Source: Methyloprofundus sedimenti (lineage in GTDB: Bacteria; Pseudomonadota; Gammaproteobacteria; Methylococcales; Methylomonadaceae). Taken from it: a stretch of DNA of 64,000 nucleotides. Positions 28,554 through 37,018 of the stretch are shown piece by piece (positions within the stretch are counted from its first letter, which is position 1; each line of letters opens with the position of its first letter). The notes beneath the pieces were generated by a model. It did no database searches, was not told the DNA's origin, and saw only the letters and a list, made by a program, of their open reading frames with translations. Location: positions 248,001 to 312,000 of the forward strand of contig NZ_LPUF01000003.1 of assembly GCF_002072955.1 (NCBI RefSeq), written 5' to 3'. A program made the position numbers and the translations under genes.

Positions 28554-29321
28554 ATGATTACAAACATGTCAATAAAGAAAATAGCACTTTATTCATTAAC
28601 AGGTGTTGCACTCGCAGCCAGTCAGAGTAGTTTTGCGCATACACGCTTGCAAACACCGGTGATTGGTGAAAATAGTGCAAATCATGGTAGCAACTATAAT
28701 AATGAAGTTATTGGGCATACTTGTACTACAGCTGGTGGTGAGCACCTTAATGCTATTGGCACGGTTGTTGTTTTCCCTGACGGCGTAGATTCTACGCTTA
28801 CGGTTGATGGTGAAGCATCTGCAAAAGGAGTTATTGATTATGTGTCTAACTGGGGAAGCCCAGTACAATTAATTCAAAATAATGATGTTTTTCCTATGCA
28901 AGATGAAATTACTGATTCACTTGGAAATGTTATTGGATTTTGGGCCGGCGGCGGTGAAGGTTTGAAGCATAACTTAACCGGAGTGATCCCTTTTAGAACC
29001 AGTGGGGTGATTATTGAGCCAACTTCATGCGCCAAGAGCGTAACGTTTAGAATTGCAATTGCAGATATCTGCAAACTTACTAAAGATACTGAGTTCTCAA
29101 CAGATGCACTTAACTTATGGACACCTGCAGTAGGTTCAAAATTTGAAATCGAAGGTTCTAGTGGTTATGATTCACCAGCAACCCTAAAAGTAGAGCGTAG
29201 CACTGACATGCCAGAAGAGTGTGGCGAGGGCGTTGACGTGGTCGTAACACCATCTGCAGCACAGCTTAATCGCGACATGCCTGTAAAAATTGGCGGTATA
29301 CAAGTTTGGCCAAGCCTATAA
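28554..29321 (+). CDS. secreted protein with predicted N-terminal histidine, copy 1
   Basis: This 255-residue protein is not recognised. A signal peptide (LTGVALAASQSSFA) has an S-F-A cleavage site that would leave His as residue 1 of the mature protein (HTRLQTPVI). Further conserved histidines occur in VIGHTCTT, GGEHLN and LKHNLTG, with cysteines in GHTC, TSCAK, DICK and EECGEG. An N-terminal His plus internal His is the layout of histidine-brace copper proteins, but no known fold was identified. The start at 28554 is chosen because copy 2 has TAA right after the equivalent of the upstream ATG. Confidence 0.72.
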   Translation: MITNMSIKKIALYSLTGVALAASQSSFAHTRLQTPVIGENSANHGSNYNNEVIGHTCTTAGGEHLNAIGTVVVFPDGVDSTLTVDGEASAKGVIDYVSNWGSPVQLIQNNDVFPMQDEITDSLGNVIGFWAGGGEGLKHNLTGVIPFRTSGVIIEPTSCAKSVTFRIAIADICKLTKDTEFSTDALNLWTPAVGSKFEIEGSSGYDSPATLKVERSTDMPEECGEGVDVVVTPSAAQLNRDMPVKIGGIQVWPSL

Positions 29322-29386
29322 ATCAATAGAATTTTTAATTTTCGTTAAATTTATATTCAAATTGGGCGGTAATTTAAAATAGCGTA

Positions 29387-29670
29387 TTTATGCATTGCCA
29401 TTCTTTTTGCCATACAAACCCTGCTGATCTTTAGCATCACCTATATCGCAGCAAAAGCATGGAATTTTTCTTATGAAAATGCCGCACCCTGGACGCTGAT
29501 TGGTACAATCCAATCATTTTGAGGGTGCGATTGCTATAGCTTGATGCTATTTGGTCTGTCGTCAGCGGTTGCGCTGGCAACAGTTGTGGGTGTGCTGATT
29601 GAAGTACTTTTGATGCTCGCACTTGTGGTTTTTTGCAAACGTACAAAAGGCTGGTTTCAAGTAATAGGAT
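29387..29670 (+). pseudogene. 5'-truncated acr3 fragment
   Basis: About 285 bases match the last ~95 codons of acr3 (from 27335) with scattered substitutions, small deletions and loss of the TAG stop. Matching segments include TTTAGCATCACCTATATCGC and the part encoding CKRTKGW. It cannot make a transporter. It marks the left end of the second copy of the tandem duplication. Confidence 0.88.
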
Positions 29671-29937
29671 TGATTCCGCATTGAACCTACAATGTCCTAC
29701 TGCTGTAGCACGACCCGCAGCAGTAGACATTATCTGGCCTTGCTCAATTATTCAGCATATTCACATGGTTAGCCACGGTTTATCTGACAGTTCTATTAAC
29801 TGCCCAGTCATATTCAATATCTGCATCTATAGATAGGATACCGGCAAATCCGTACGATAGCAGCGAATAAACTTATCTACGCCGTCTGATTTTAGGAATG
29901 CATACTTAATAGAATCCGAAAGTTTAGATAATATTGC

Positions 29938-29964
29938 CCTGCCAGTCCTCAATGGACTGGCAGG
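29938..29964. terminator. hairpin, 11-bp perfect stem
   Basis: CCTGCCAGTCC pairs perfectly with GGACTGGCAGG across a five-base loop (TCAAT). No long T-run follows on the plus strand, so the terminator role is uncertain. It lies in sequence unique to the second copy of the duplication. Confidence 0.45.
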
Positions 29965-30135
29965 ACTTTCTCATGTTAGTTAATTTTACTTCCTTGATCG
30001 ATTTTTTTTACGAACCGTAAACAGATAGAAATTCTTCTATAAACTAATTTTACGCGACAAGAATGATATATCGATTATCAGCTCATCTTCTGAATCCTAG
30101 CCTGGATAGTATTATAGATGCTCGTATTTTCTCCC

Positions 30136-30208
30136 TCTGACTTTCTTTTTCACACTTCTGTAATATATAAGATATTTATAATTAACTGATATTACTCACT
30201 TTTTAATT
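30136..30208 (+). promoter_or_regulatory. 73-base block perfectly conserved between duplicates (copy 2)
   Basis: This is the second exact copy of the 28106-28178 block, also ~375 bases before its gene. The flanking sequence differs in many positions, so identity here is not simply due to a recent duplication. Confidence 0.5.
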
Positions 30209-30582
30209 TATCTATGTTATATGACCTATTATTATAAGCCATATATCTTATTTCCAGTATAAATCGCCTCTTCTACGCATCTCCAACAAATATAACAATG
30301 TTATATAACCTATTTTGCTTAAAATATAGACCCTATCCAGTGGGCTTGCAACAGAGTTTAAATCCTGATTATTTATTTTACTAGCCAACAATCAGTTTGC
30401 ACACATGATAAAAAATAAATACAAGTAATTGTTATAATAGTAATTAAACCTTCGAACATTTGATTAATCATTGCATAAAATTACCTTAATATTTTTACGG
30501 TACAACAAATGCTTTACATTAAAAACCAGTGCGAATAGAACGTGCTGCAATGCTTGAATAAAAATTCAAATAGGAAATGTAA

Positions 30583-31335
30583 ATGATTACTAACATGTCA
30601 ATAAAGAAAATAGCGCTTTATTCTTTGACAGGTGTTGCACTGGCAGCCAGCCAAAGCACCTTTGCACATACACGTTTGCAAAACCCGGTGATTGCCGAAC
30701 AAGGTACTAGCTACAATAATGAAGTTATTGGGCATACTTGTACTACGGCTGGTGGCGAGCACCTTAATGTAATTGGCACGGTTGTTGTTTTCCCTGATGG
30801 CGTAGATTCTACGCTTACCGTTGGTGGTGAAGCATCAGCTAAAACAGTGGCTGATTATGTGTCTAACTGGGGAAGTCCGGTACAATTGATTCAAAATAAT
30901 GATGTTTTTCCAATGCAAGATGAAATTACTGATTCACTTGGAAATGTTGTTGGATTTTGGGCAGGCGCGGGTGAAGGTTTGAAGCATAACTTAACCGGAG
31001 TGATTCCTTTTAGAACCAGTGCTGTGAATATTGAACCTACTTCATGCGCCAAGAGCGTAACGTTTAGAATTGCAATTGCAGATGTCTGCACACTTACTAA
31101 AGACACTGAGTTCTCAACAGATGCACTTAACTTATGGACACCTGCAGTAGGTTCAAAATTTGAAATCGAAGGTTCTAGTGGTTATGATTCACCAGCAACC
31201 CTAAAAGTAGAGCGTAGCAGTGCACTGCCTGAAAAGTGTGGCGAGGGCGTTGATGTAATCGTAACACCATCAGCGGCACAGCTTAATCGCGACATGCCTG
31301 TAAAAATTAACGGCACACAAATTTGGCCATTATAA
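30583..31335 (+). CDS. secreted protein with predicted N-terminal histidine, copy 2
   Basis: This 250-residue paralogue of the 28554 protein has the same signal (SLTGVALAASQSTFA) and would also mature to HTRL. The conserved His in VIGHTCTT, GEHLN and LKHNL and the four cysteines are kept. A short stretch around mature residues 11-20 differs (copy 1 has extra residues with an additional His), and the copies differ in DVCT versus DICK. Retention of an open frame and of all His and Cys in both copies argues that both are functional. AGGA lies seven bases before the ATG. Confidence 0.72.
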   Translation: MITNMSIKKIALYSLTGVALAASQSTFAHTRLQNPVIAEQGTSYNNEVIGHTCTTAGGEHLNVIGTVVVFPDGVDSTLTVGGEASAKTVADYVSNWGSPVQLIQNNDVFPMQDEITDSLGNVVGFWAGAGEGLKHNLTGVIPFRTSAVNIEPTSCAKSVTFRIAIADVCTLTKDTEFSTDALNLWTPAVGSKFEIEGSSGYDSPATLKVERSSALPEKCGEGVDVIVTPSAAQLNRDMPVKINGTQIWPL

Positions 31336-31357
31336 ATCAATAGACTATTTTTTCCGG

Positions 31358-31396
31358 TTAATAAACTCCTGCGCTTTATATACAGGAGTTTATTAA
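31358..31396 (+). terminator. terminator hairpin after copy 2
   Basis: TTAATAAACTCCTG pairs perfectly over 14 bases with CAGGAGTTTATTAA across an 11-base loop, 22 bases after the stop. No such hairpin follows copy 1, so transcription from copy 1 might read into the acr3 fragment. Confidence 0.75.
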
Positions 31397-31503
31397 TTAA
31401 CCTTCAATTTATATGAAAATTAAGCGGCGGTTTAATAAAAGAGTATTTGATTTGTAATATAATGGCCAATTGCTTTTTATGAGTTAAAAAATGAGGATAA
31501 ATC

Positions 31504-31959
31504 ATGACAAATCGATTAATAAACAAAGTGGCATTTAGCGCTGCCATATTAAGCATTGGAATATATGGCACTGCTCATGCACATAGCGGTGGAGCAACAT
31601 TAGATGCGGGAGGTACTAATCGAAGTGCAACTGCATTAGCCGGAATAACCTGTTTTGATGATGGCAATGGAGAGCCAGCAAAATTATTTGTACAGCTTCA
31701 AGATCAATCTGAGCCTGTTGATGGACTATTACTTAGCGTGCAAATTTATAAAGGCAACAAAGCAACCAGTATTACTGACCCAGTTTCAGGCGATGCTGAT
31801 TATAGCCCTGCTGTTGAATTAGCTGCCGGTCCGGGAGTTTACTGGGTTATGCTGGATAAAACGGCTGCTGGACCAAGACGGTTTGATTTAATCTGGCATT
31901 GTGTAACTGCAGATGACATACATACCGGCACCGATATTGTCGTTAAACAATTTCAGTAA
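31504..31959 (+). CDS. small secreted protein with predicted N-terminal histidine
   Basis: The 151-residue protein is not recognised. Its signal peptide ends GTAHA with a canonical A-H-A site, giving a mature start HSGGATLDAGG. Two cysteines (GITCFDD and IWHCVTADD) could form a disulfide. The mature part looks like a compact beta-rich domain. It is the third protein in this cluster whose mature end would be His. The tlpA-like gene starts directly after its stop, so they are one transcription unit. Confidence 0.72.
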   Translation: MTNRLINKVAFSAAILSIGIYGTAHAHSGGATLDAGGTNRSATALAGITCFDDGNGEPAKLFVQLQDQSEPVDGLLLSVQIYKGNKATSITDPVSGDADYSPAVELAAGPGVYWVMLDKTAAGPRRFDLIWHCVTADDIHTGTDIVVKQFQ

Positions 31960-32529
31960 ATGCTACGCATGCTTCATTTCAAATCCTGTTATTTTTTGCT
32001 GGCATTGTTAGTGAAACGAATACTATGTTTCACTAGTCTTGCATTTATAAGCTTTAACGCTATTGCTTCCGCTGGAGAAACAGGTGAAATTAGCCCTCCT
32101 TGCACGTTGAGCTCACTGACATCTGAACAAAAAACGGATGTTAAACAATATGCAGGTCAAGTTGTGTATCTTGATTTCTGGGCTTCCTGGTGTCCGCCTT
32201 GTGCCAAATCGTTTCCCTTTTTGAATCAACTGCATCGTGATCTGCAGGCTGAAGGGCTTGTTGTTATCGGGGTTAACATGGATGAGCATGTAGCAGATGC
32301 GACAGACTTTTTACAGCGCTATCCTGCAGAATTTTTGCTCGCCAGTGACCAGACAAAACAATGTGCAACAGATTTGAATGTGCGCGCAATGCCCTCTTCC
32401 TATCTAATTGATCGAAACGGTGTAATCCGTTATGTGCACTTAGGTTTTCGCTCCGGGGATCGTGAACAATTGCTTGATCAGGTACAACAATTATTAGCCG
32501 AACCTGTTATGGCAAATCAGGGGCAGTAA
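31960..32529 (+). CDS. TlpA-family thioredoxin
   Basis: The 189-residue protein has a membrane or signal segment (LLALLVKRILCFTSLAFISF) and a periplasmic thioredoxin domain with WASWCPPCAKSFPFL and the cis-proline in VRAMPSSYLID. Such proteins reduce disulfides or deliver electrons to cytochrome and copper-site maturation. It follows the preceding His-start protein without a gap and is followed after ~440 bases by DUF4266-DUF3570-apbE. Its partner could be the Cys-containing secreted proteins next to it. Confidence 0.88.
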   Translation: MLRMLHFKSCYFLLALLVKRILCFTSLAFISFNAIASAGETGEISPPCTLSSLTSEQKTDVKQYAGQVVYLDFWASWCPPCAKSFPFLNQLHRDLQAEGLVVIGVNMDEHVADATDFLQRYPAEFLLASDQTKQCATDLNVRAMPSSYLIDRNGVIRYVHLGFRSGDREQLLDQVQQLLAEPVMANQGQ

Positions 32530-32766
32530 TCATTCACAATGCTCATGGCAAGCGATCCTGCTACTGCATCATTGCGGTTTTGTTCCTGTAAAATCAAGTT
32601 ATCGCTAAAAAATACTTGTCTTTGAGCGCGAAAGTACGGGCTGAATACACCGATAGAATATCAGGATAGAGCGTGGCATTATCCCGAATTTCAAGCTGGG
32701 AGTACTATAAGCCTCTAAATACCGCAATGCATGCCATTGATAGATGACTATCCAGGTTTATTTATT
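32530..32766. other. intergenic region with a possible decayed coding scrap
   Basis: No intact gene is visible between tlpA and the first MITE-like element. On the minus strand two frames give fluent-looking peptide (RDNATLYPDILSVYSART, then SDNLILQEQNRNDAVAGS) joined only by a frame change near 32610. This could be a decayed gene fragment, but I could not name the family. Confidence 0.3.
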
Positions 32767-32964
32767 CTGAAAACCGCAGTTGACCGCTATAAAATACTAT
32801 AAGTGACTGAATATTAAATATAATGATTGAAAATACTTATCACCTGTTCGGTGAGTATACTTCGTTACAGCTGTTGCCAAGGGCTAAGGCCATTGCCTGC
32901 GAACTGTACCTTGCCTTTCGCGCTCAGGTTTTCCACAAATTCCATACTCAACTGAGGTTTCCAG
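32767..32964. mobile_element. MITE-like element, copy 1
   Basis: A ~198-base non-coding element starts CTGAAAACCGCAGTTGA and ends TCAACTGAGGTTTCCAG, imperfect inverse copies of each other. It is clearly related to 35870-36108 throughout, with internal hairpins (CACCTGTTCGGTG and an ACAGCT ... inverse). The end lies four bases before the DUF4266 ATG. A 10-base direct repeat CCAGGTTTAT occurs at 32752 and 32961. Confidence 0.75.
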
Positions 32965-32968
32965 GTTT

Positions 32969-33193
32969 ATGTTCATAACTCACCCTCCCAGACTGCTGTT
33001 ATTGACAATTTTACTATTGTCATCGGCTGCCTGCAGCTCAGTGGCTCCATGGGAAAGAGGCAATCTGGCCAAACCGCAAATGGCTATAGACCCGCATCCT
33101 ATGCAGAACAGTTTGCGTGGCCATGTGTATGGTAGCCGTGAAGCAGCAGGAGCAATTAGTGCTGGCGGCGGCGGTGGCTGTGGCTGCTATTAA
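32969..33193 (+). CDS. DUF4266 small lipoprotein
   Basis: The 74-residue protein has a lipoprotein signal with a lipobox around LSSAACSS, the conserved PWERGNLAKPQMA and a Gly/Cys-rich tail GGGGGCGCY, all typical of DUF4266. Function is unknown; the family is usually encoded beside DUF3570. Its end overlaps the start of the DUF3570 gene, so translation is coupled. The start codon lies directly after a MITE-like element, which supplies the only purine-rich ribosome-site candidates (GAGG, AGG). Confidence 0.85.
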   Translation: MFITHPPRLLLLTILLLSSAACSSVAPWERGNLAKPQMAIDPHPMQNSLRGHVYGSREAAGAISAGGGGGCGCY

Positions 33194-35840
33194 ACGCCCT
33201 GCCCCTGCTAAAAATAATGCACTACAGGCTTTAACCTCCGCTGCATTAGTATTACCAGGGCTCGTCTCTTCACCCGTCAAGGCACTGGAAGTTAACACTG
33301 TTGATTTCCAATACAGTCATTATCAGGAAGGCGAGCGTGACTTAATCAATATTAATAGTGGCCTGGCACCTATTGAAGTAGATACTATTCATTTAAATTC
33401 CAATCTCAGCCTGGCTGATAGAATCAAATTTGCCTTTAATTATGTGCAAGACACCTGGTCAGGTGCTACACCTGTTACTACAGCACCGCTGGTAACAGGG
33501 GGGAATTCTCCCATATTAGTCAATACTCCAAGTGGCGTTATTACAGTTGGGGCCTCACCGATAATCACCGGTAATATTGCCTTGAATCGTGATTTACTGC
33601 CACTCAGTCAAGCAGGAATACCCAATACTCAAACAGTTGACGTGTTATCAACAGCCTCTCCCGAAACCCGCAATCAGGTAGATATGAGGCTGGGCTATGA
33701 GTGGGATGAAGCAGCGCTGGATCTGACGGGCGGAGTCTCTATAGAACGTGATTATACCTCAGGGTTTGGTGGACTTATTGGGCGCTGGGATTTGAATCAA
33801 AAACTCACCAGCCTGAATGCCGGGGTTAATTATACCTATAGCGAAACATCGGCCATACTTGACCATGATGCAACCCCCTACATAACAAAAACAGCTTATA
33901 TAGATCAAATTGAATTACGCGGCGGTTCCGAGATTTTTCATGGCAACCGTCAGGACTGGGCTACCAGTGTTGGCATTAGCCAGATACTCAACAAAAATGC
34001 TGTACTGGATGCAACGCTTAGCTATATTAACAGCAGTGGCTATTTGGGTAATCCCTATAAAGTCGTGACGGCGATATTCGTTGATCCCAAACAACTGGAA
34101 AGTGGACAAGAGGTTCTGAGTGGCAATGTTCAAGCCTTGATGGAGCAAAGGCCTGATAAGCGTAATCAAGTGGCTATCGGCGGAAAATATGTGCAGTATA
34201 TCGAGCCACTTGATGCGGCCATGCATTTAAGCTATCAGTTTTCTCATGATGACTGGGGTATAAATGCGCATATTTTCGAAGCTGACTGGGTACAACCCCT
34301 GGGCCTTGGCTGGACGATTACTCCTAGAATTCGCTATTACAGTCAGAATGAAGCCAATTTTTATCAGCCTTACTTAACGGTAGAACAACCTTATAGTCAG
34401 CAGGCAGTTGATGATCAGGGGCGTGAAATCTGGGTCGATGCCAGCAATCCGGATAACGGTGTGGAATATGTACGTGATGAAAATTATAATTTGCTTGATG
34501 CTGAAGGTAATATCGTTGATGAAAGTGAACTGAATGTGCGTAATAAAACCATCGCCTTTGATGCTTCAGAATTGCCTGATCATTTCTCCAGTGACCACCG
34601 ACTATCTGGTTTCGGCGCACTAAGCGGAGGCTTGAGCATTACCAAACAATTTTCTCGCGGAATTGGTTTACAAGCCAGCTTTGAATATTACTCGCATGCC
34701 GGAGGTCTGAAACTAGGCGGTGGCGGAGAAGGCGCCTACGCCGATTTTGACTATTATGTCGCCAGTGCGGCCTTAACAGTCGATCTGTCTGCAGCTGCTA
34801 ATTCAATTAGTCAAAATACCCATCATCATCACGGTGGTGATGATCACCAGCAACATATGCATAATACCCCGGCAGGATTGCGTTTTGCTCATATGATGCC
34901 ACAAGCGGACAGCTGGATGATCGGTTATCAATTTATGTATGGTAGTAGAGATGGCGGAATGCGCCATGGCAAAAATTCTGCAAGTGATCTGGAAGTGGTA
35001 CAAAATGGCTGTACCGATGCGCTACCATGCCGCTTTACGCCGAGTGATATGAATATGACCATGAGCATGATTAATATCATGTATGCTCCCACTGACTGGT
35101 TGAACCTGATGTTAATGCCACAGTTTGTTTCCAAAAGTATGCATATACGCGAACTGGAGGGACGTCCACCCCCAAGTATTGATGTACATGAACATACCGG
35201 TGTTGGGGGGCATGAAACAGGAGGAGTGGGTGATACCCTGTTCGGAGCTTTAGTCGATGTTTGGGAACGGCCGGGGCATGAGGTGCATATGGGGTTAATG
35301 TTTAGCGCACCGACAGGCGCTGTAGACCTGGAGTTTAGAAGAATTGCACGAATAGATGGTGGAATCGTGCATTTTGGTATGCAGCTGGGGAGTGGTACCT
35401 GGGACTTTTTACCCAGCCTGACCTATAACGGTATGTACGATGACTGGTCTTGGGGAGCACAGCTCAGCGGAACTGTGCGCATGCAACAGGAAAACAGCAC
35501 CGGTTATCGACTGGGCAATATTTTCCAGGCGACAACATGGGGAAATTATAATTTCACGCCGTGGCTCTCTGCATCATTACGTGGCGTTTATACCTGGCAG
35601 GATTCAATACACGGCGACTATAACGGTTTTAATGCAGGAGCTGGACCCATGGATTATCCGGATAATTATGGCGGCAGTTTCTGGGATGTGGGCTTTGGTT
35701 TAACGGCACGCGTGGTCAAAGGTGATCTGGTCGGAAATAGCGTTAGTTTCGAATGGCTGCAACCGGCAGGCGATGACTTTAATGGTTATCAGCTGGCACG
35801 TGATGGCGCATTAAGTGTTACCTGGAATTTCAGCTTCTAA
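33159..35840 (+). CDS. DUF3570 protein fused to a second outer-membrane barrel
   Basis: This 893-residue protein begins with a signal-like segment (LQALTSAALVLPGLVSSPVKA) and a DUF3570 beta-rich region that ends near TVDLSAAANS (about residue 545). A His-rich linker (34821-34863, HHHHGGDDHQQHMH) leads to a second ~320-residue region with many amphipathic strands, ending SVTWNFSF with the terminal Phe of outer-membrane barrels. DUF3570 proteins alone are usually shorter, so this looks like two barrels in one chain. GTG 33159 is chosen because AGGAG lies six bases upstream; GTG 33180 and ATG 33117 are alternatives. Confidence 0.8.
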   Translation: MLAAAVAVAAIKRPAPAKNNALQALTSAALVLPGLVSSPVKALEVNTVDFQYSHYQEGERDLININSGLAPIEVDTIHLNSNLSLADRIKFAFNYVQDTWSGATPVTTAPLVTGGNSPILVNTPSGVITVGASPIITGNIALNRDLLPLSQAGIPNTQTVDVLSTASPETRNQVDMRLGYEWDEAALDLTGGVSIERDYTSGFGGLIGRWDLNQKLTSLNAGVNYTYSETSAILDHDATPYITKTAYIDQIELRGGSEIFHGNRQDWATSVGISQILNKNAVLDATLSYINSSGYLGNPYKVVTAIFVDPKQLESGQEVLSGNVQALMEQRPDKRNQVAIGGKYVQYIEPLDAAMHLSYQFSHDDWGINAHIFEADWVQPLGLGWTITPRIRYYSQNEANFYQPYLTVEQPYSQQAVDDQGREIWVDASNPDNGVEYVRDENYNLLDAEGNIVDESELNVRNKTIAFDASELPDHFSSDHRLSGFGALSGGLSITKQFSRGIGLQASFEYYSHAGGLKLGGGGEGAYADFDYYVASAALTVDLSAAANSISQNTHHHHGGDDHQQHMHNTPAGLRFAHMMPQADSWMIGYQFMYGSRDGGMRHGKNSASDLEVVQNGCTDALPCRFTPSDMNMTMSMINIMYAPTDWLNLMLMPQFVSKSMHIRELEGRPPPSIDVHEHTGVGGHETGGVGDTLFGALVDVWERPGHEVHMGLMFSAPTGAVDLEFRRIARIDGGIVHFGMQLGSGTWDFLPSLTYNGMYDDWSWGAQLSGTVRMQQENSTGYRLGNIFQATTWGNYNFTPWLSASLRGVYTWQDSIHGDYNGFNAGAGPMDYPDNYGGSFWDVGFGLTARVVKGDLVGNSVSFEWLQPAGDDFNGYQLARDGALSVTWNFSF

Positions 35841-35869
35841 ACAGATGAAAAACCTGCTTTAGAATAATC

Positions 35870-36108
35870 CTAGAAACCGCAGTTGACCGCTATAAAGCAT
35901 TATAAGTGAATGAATATAAAATATAATGCTCGTAAATGCTGGTCACCTGTTGGGTGACTATATTCCGCTTCACGGCTGTGTGGATAAATCTGAGCACGAA
36001 ATACTGCGTTACAGCTCTTGCCAAGGGCTACGGCCATTGCCTGCGAGCTGTGCCTTGTCTTTCACACTCAGATTTTCCACAAAATCCGTGCTCAACTGAG
36101 GTTTCTAG
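35870..36108. mobile_element. MITE-like element, copy 2
   Basis: A ~239-base non-coding element has ends CTAGAAACCGCAGTTGA and TCAACTGAGGTTTCTAG, inverse copies with one mismatch; the match extends outward through ATCC/GGAT. The CTAG ends suggest a TA-targeting (IS630/Tc1-like) family. It contains ~35 bases absent from copy 1 (about 35975-36010). It ends five bases before the apbE ATG and provides GAGG/AGGA as its ribosome site. Confidence 0.78.
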
Positions 36109-36112
36109 GATA

Positions 36113-37018
36113 ATGCAATTATATCATTATGAATTCAATGCGATGGGGACAGTCTGTAGCATTCAGTTATATGCAAAAAATACGCGGCTAGCCAAACATA
36201 TTTCAACTGCTGTTATTGCAGATGTTAATCGCCTGGAACAGAAATATTCGCGTTACCGGTCTGATAGCCTGCTATCTAACATCAATCGTCTAGCGGCAAA
36301 AGGCGGACAAATTCAGGTGGATGATGAAACCGCCAGTTTATTAAATTATGCGGCAACCTGTTATCAACAAAGCGATGGATTATTTGATATTACGTCTGGC
36401 GTTTTGCGCCAGATCTGGCAGTTTCAACAGCAAGCCCTGCCGGATGAAGAACAGATAGCAGCTATCCGTAATAGAATAGGCTGGCAGCATTTAAATTGGT
36501 CGGCACCCTATCTAGAATTTCCAGAGCCGGGATTAGAACTTGATTTTGGTGGTATTGTTAAAGAGTATGCAGTTGATCGTGCTGCTGTTATTGCACAGGA
36601 ATCAGGTATGCAATACGGTATTATCAATCTGGGCGGTGATATTCGAGTGCTAGGCCCACACGCTAATGGTCAGCCCTGGGTAGTAGGTATTCAACACCCA
36701 CGAGAACAACAACAAGTCATACAAAAAATACACTTAAGTCAGGGAGCATTAGCCAGTAGCGGTGATTATGAGCGTTGCATTATTGTAAATAACCAGCGTT
36801 ACGGCCATGTATTCAACCCCCGGACTGGCTGGCCAGTTAGTCATTTAGCCGCCGTTAGCGTGGTCAGTGAATTATGTGTAGTAGCCGGCAGTGCCGCGAC
36901 CATTGCCATGCTAAAAGAAAGTGCAGGCACTCAATGGCTGGCACAACTTGGATTACCCTGTTTATGGGTAGATGTTGAAGGGAAAAGTGGTGGTTCACTG
37001 CTGGATCAGCAGCAATAA
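36113..37018 (+). CDS. apbE: ApbE-family FAD:protein FMN transferase
   Basis: ApbE links FMN to a Ser/Thr of periplasmic target proteins. The 301-residue protein shows the FAD-binding pattern (DFGGIVKEYAVD, YGIINLGGDIRVLG) and the conserved HVFNPRTGWP. No signal peptide or lipobox is visible, unlike most ApbE proteins, so it may act in the cytoplasm or the annotated start may have lost its signal because of the MITE insertion directly upstream. An in-frame extension to 35936 lies within MITE sequence and is not a credible signal. Its target in this cluster is unknown. Confidence 0.9.
   Translation: MQLYHYEFNAMGTVCSIQLYAKNTRLAKHISTAVIADVNRLEQKYSRYRSDSLLSNINRLAAKGGQIQVDDETASLLNYAATCYQQSDGLFDITSGVLRQIWQFQQQALPDEEQIAAIRNRIGWQHLNWSAPYLEFPEPGLELDFGGIVKEYAVDRAAVIAQESGMQYGIINLGGDIRVLGPHANGQPWVVGIQHPREQQQVIQKIHLSQGALASSGDYERCIIVNNQRYGHVFNPRTGWPVSHLAAVSVVSELCVVAGSAATIAMLKESAGTQWLAQLGLPCLWVDVEGKSGGSLLDQQQ

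Larger units (their letters stand above)
29671..30582. other. intergenic region upstream of copy 2
   Basis: This region is the diverged duplicate of 27620-28553. It contains a hairpin at 29938-29964 and the conserved block at 30136-30208. It lacks the 80-base inverted repeat of copy 1 but has extra sequence (about 29770-29990) not found there. No gene was seen. Confidence 0.6.
27335..31335 (+). repeat. tandem duplication of a ~2 kb segment
   Basis: The segment from the acr3 3' end through the first secreted-protein gene (27335-29321) is repeated directly as 29387-31335, offset by 2053 bases at the left end and 2029 at the right. The second copy begins inside acr3, leaving a 5'-truncated fragment. 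The coding part and the region 5' of it are most conserved; the acr3 fragment and the 27620-27960 part have diverged with insertions and deletions. Confidence 0.9.

Noticed and set aside
31561-31620. Possible ApbE flavinylation motif (SGGAT) at the start of the mature 31504 protein
   Set aside because: The known motif is D-x-x-S/T-G-A-T; here the spacing differs, the Asp is missing and the site is next to the signal cleavage point, so it is not convincing.
32540-32710. Decayed gene fragment on the minus strand
   Set aside because: Two frames give fluent-looking peptide, but no family could be named and the joint needs a frame change, so it is mentioned only as a weak possibility within the intergenic entry.
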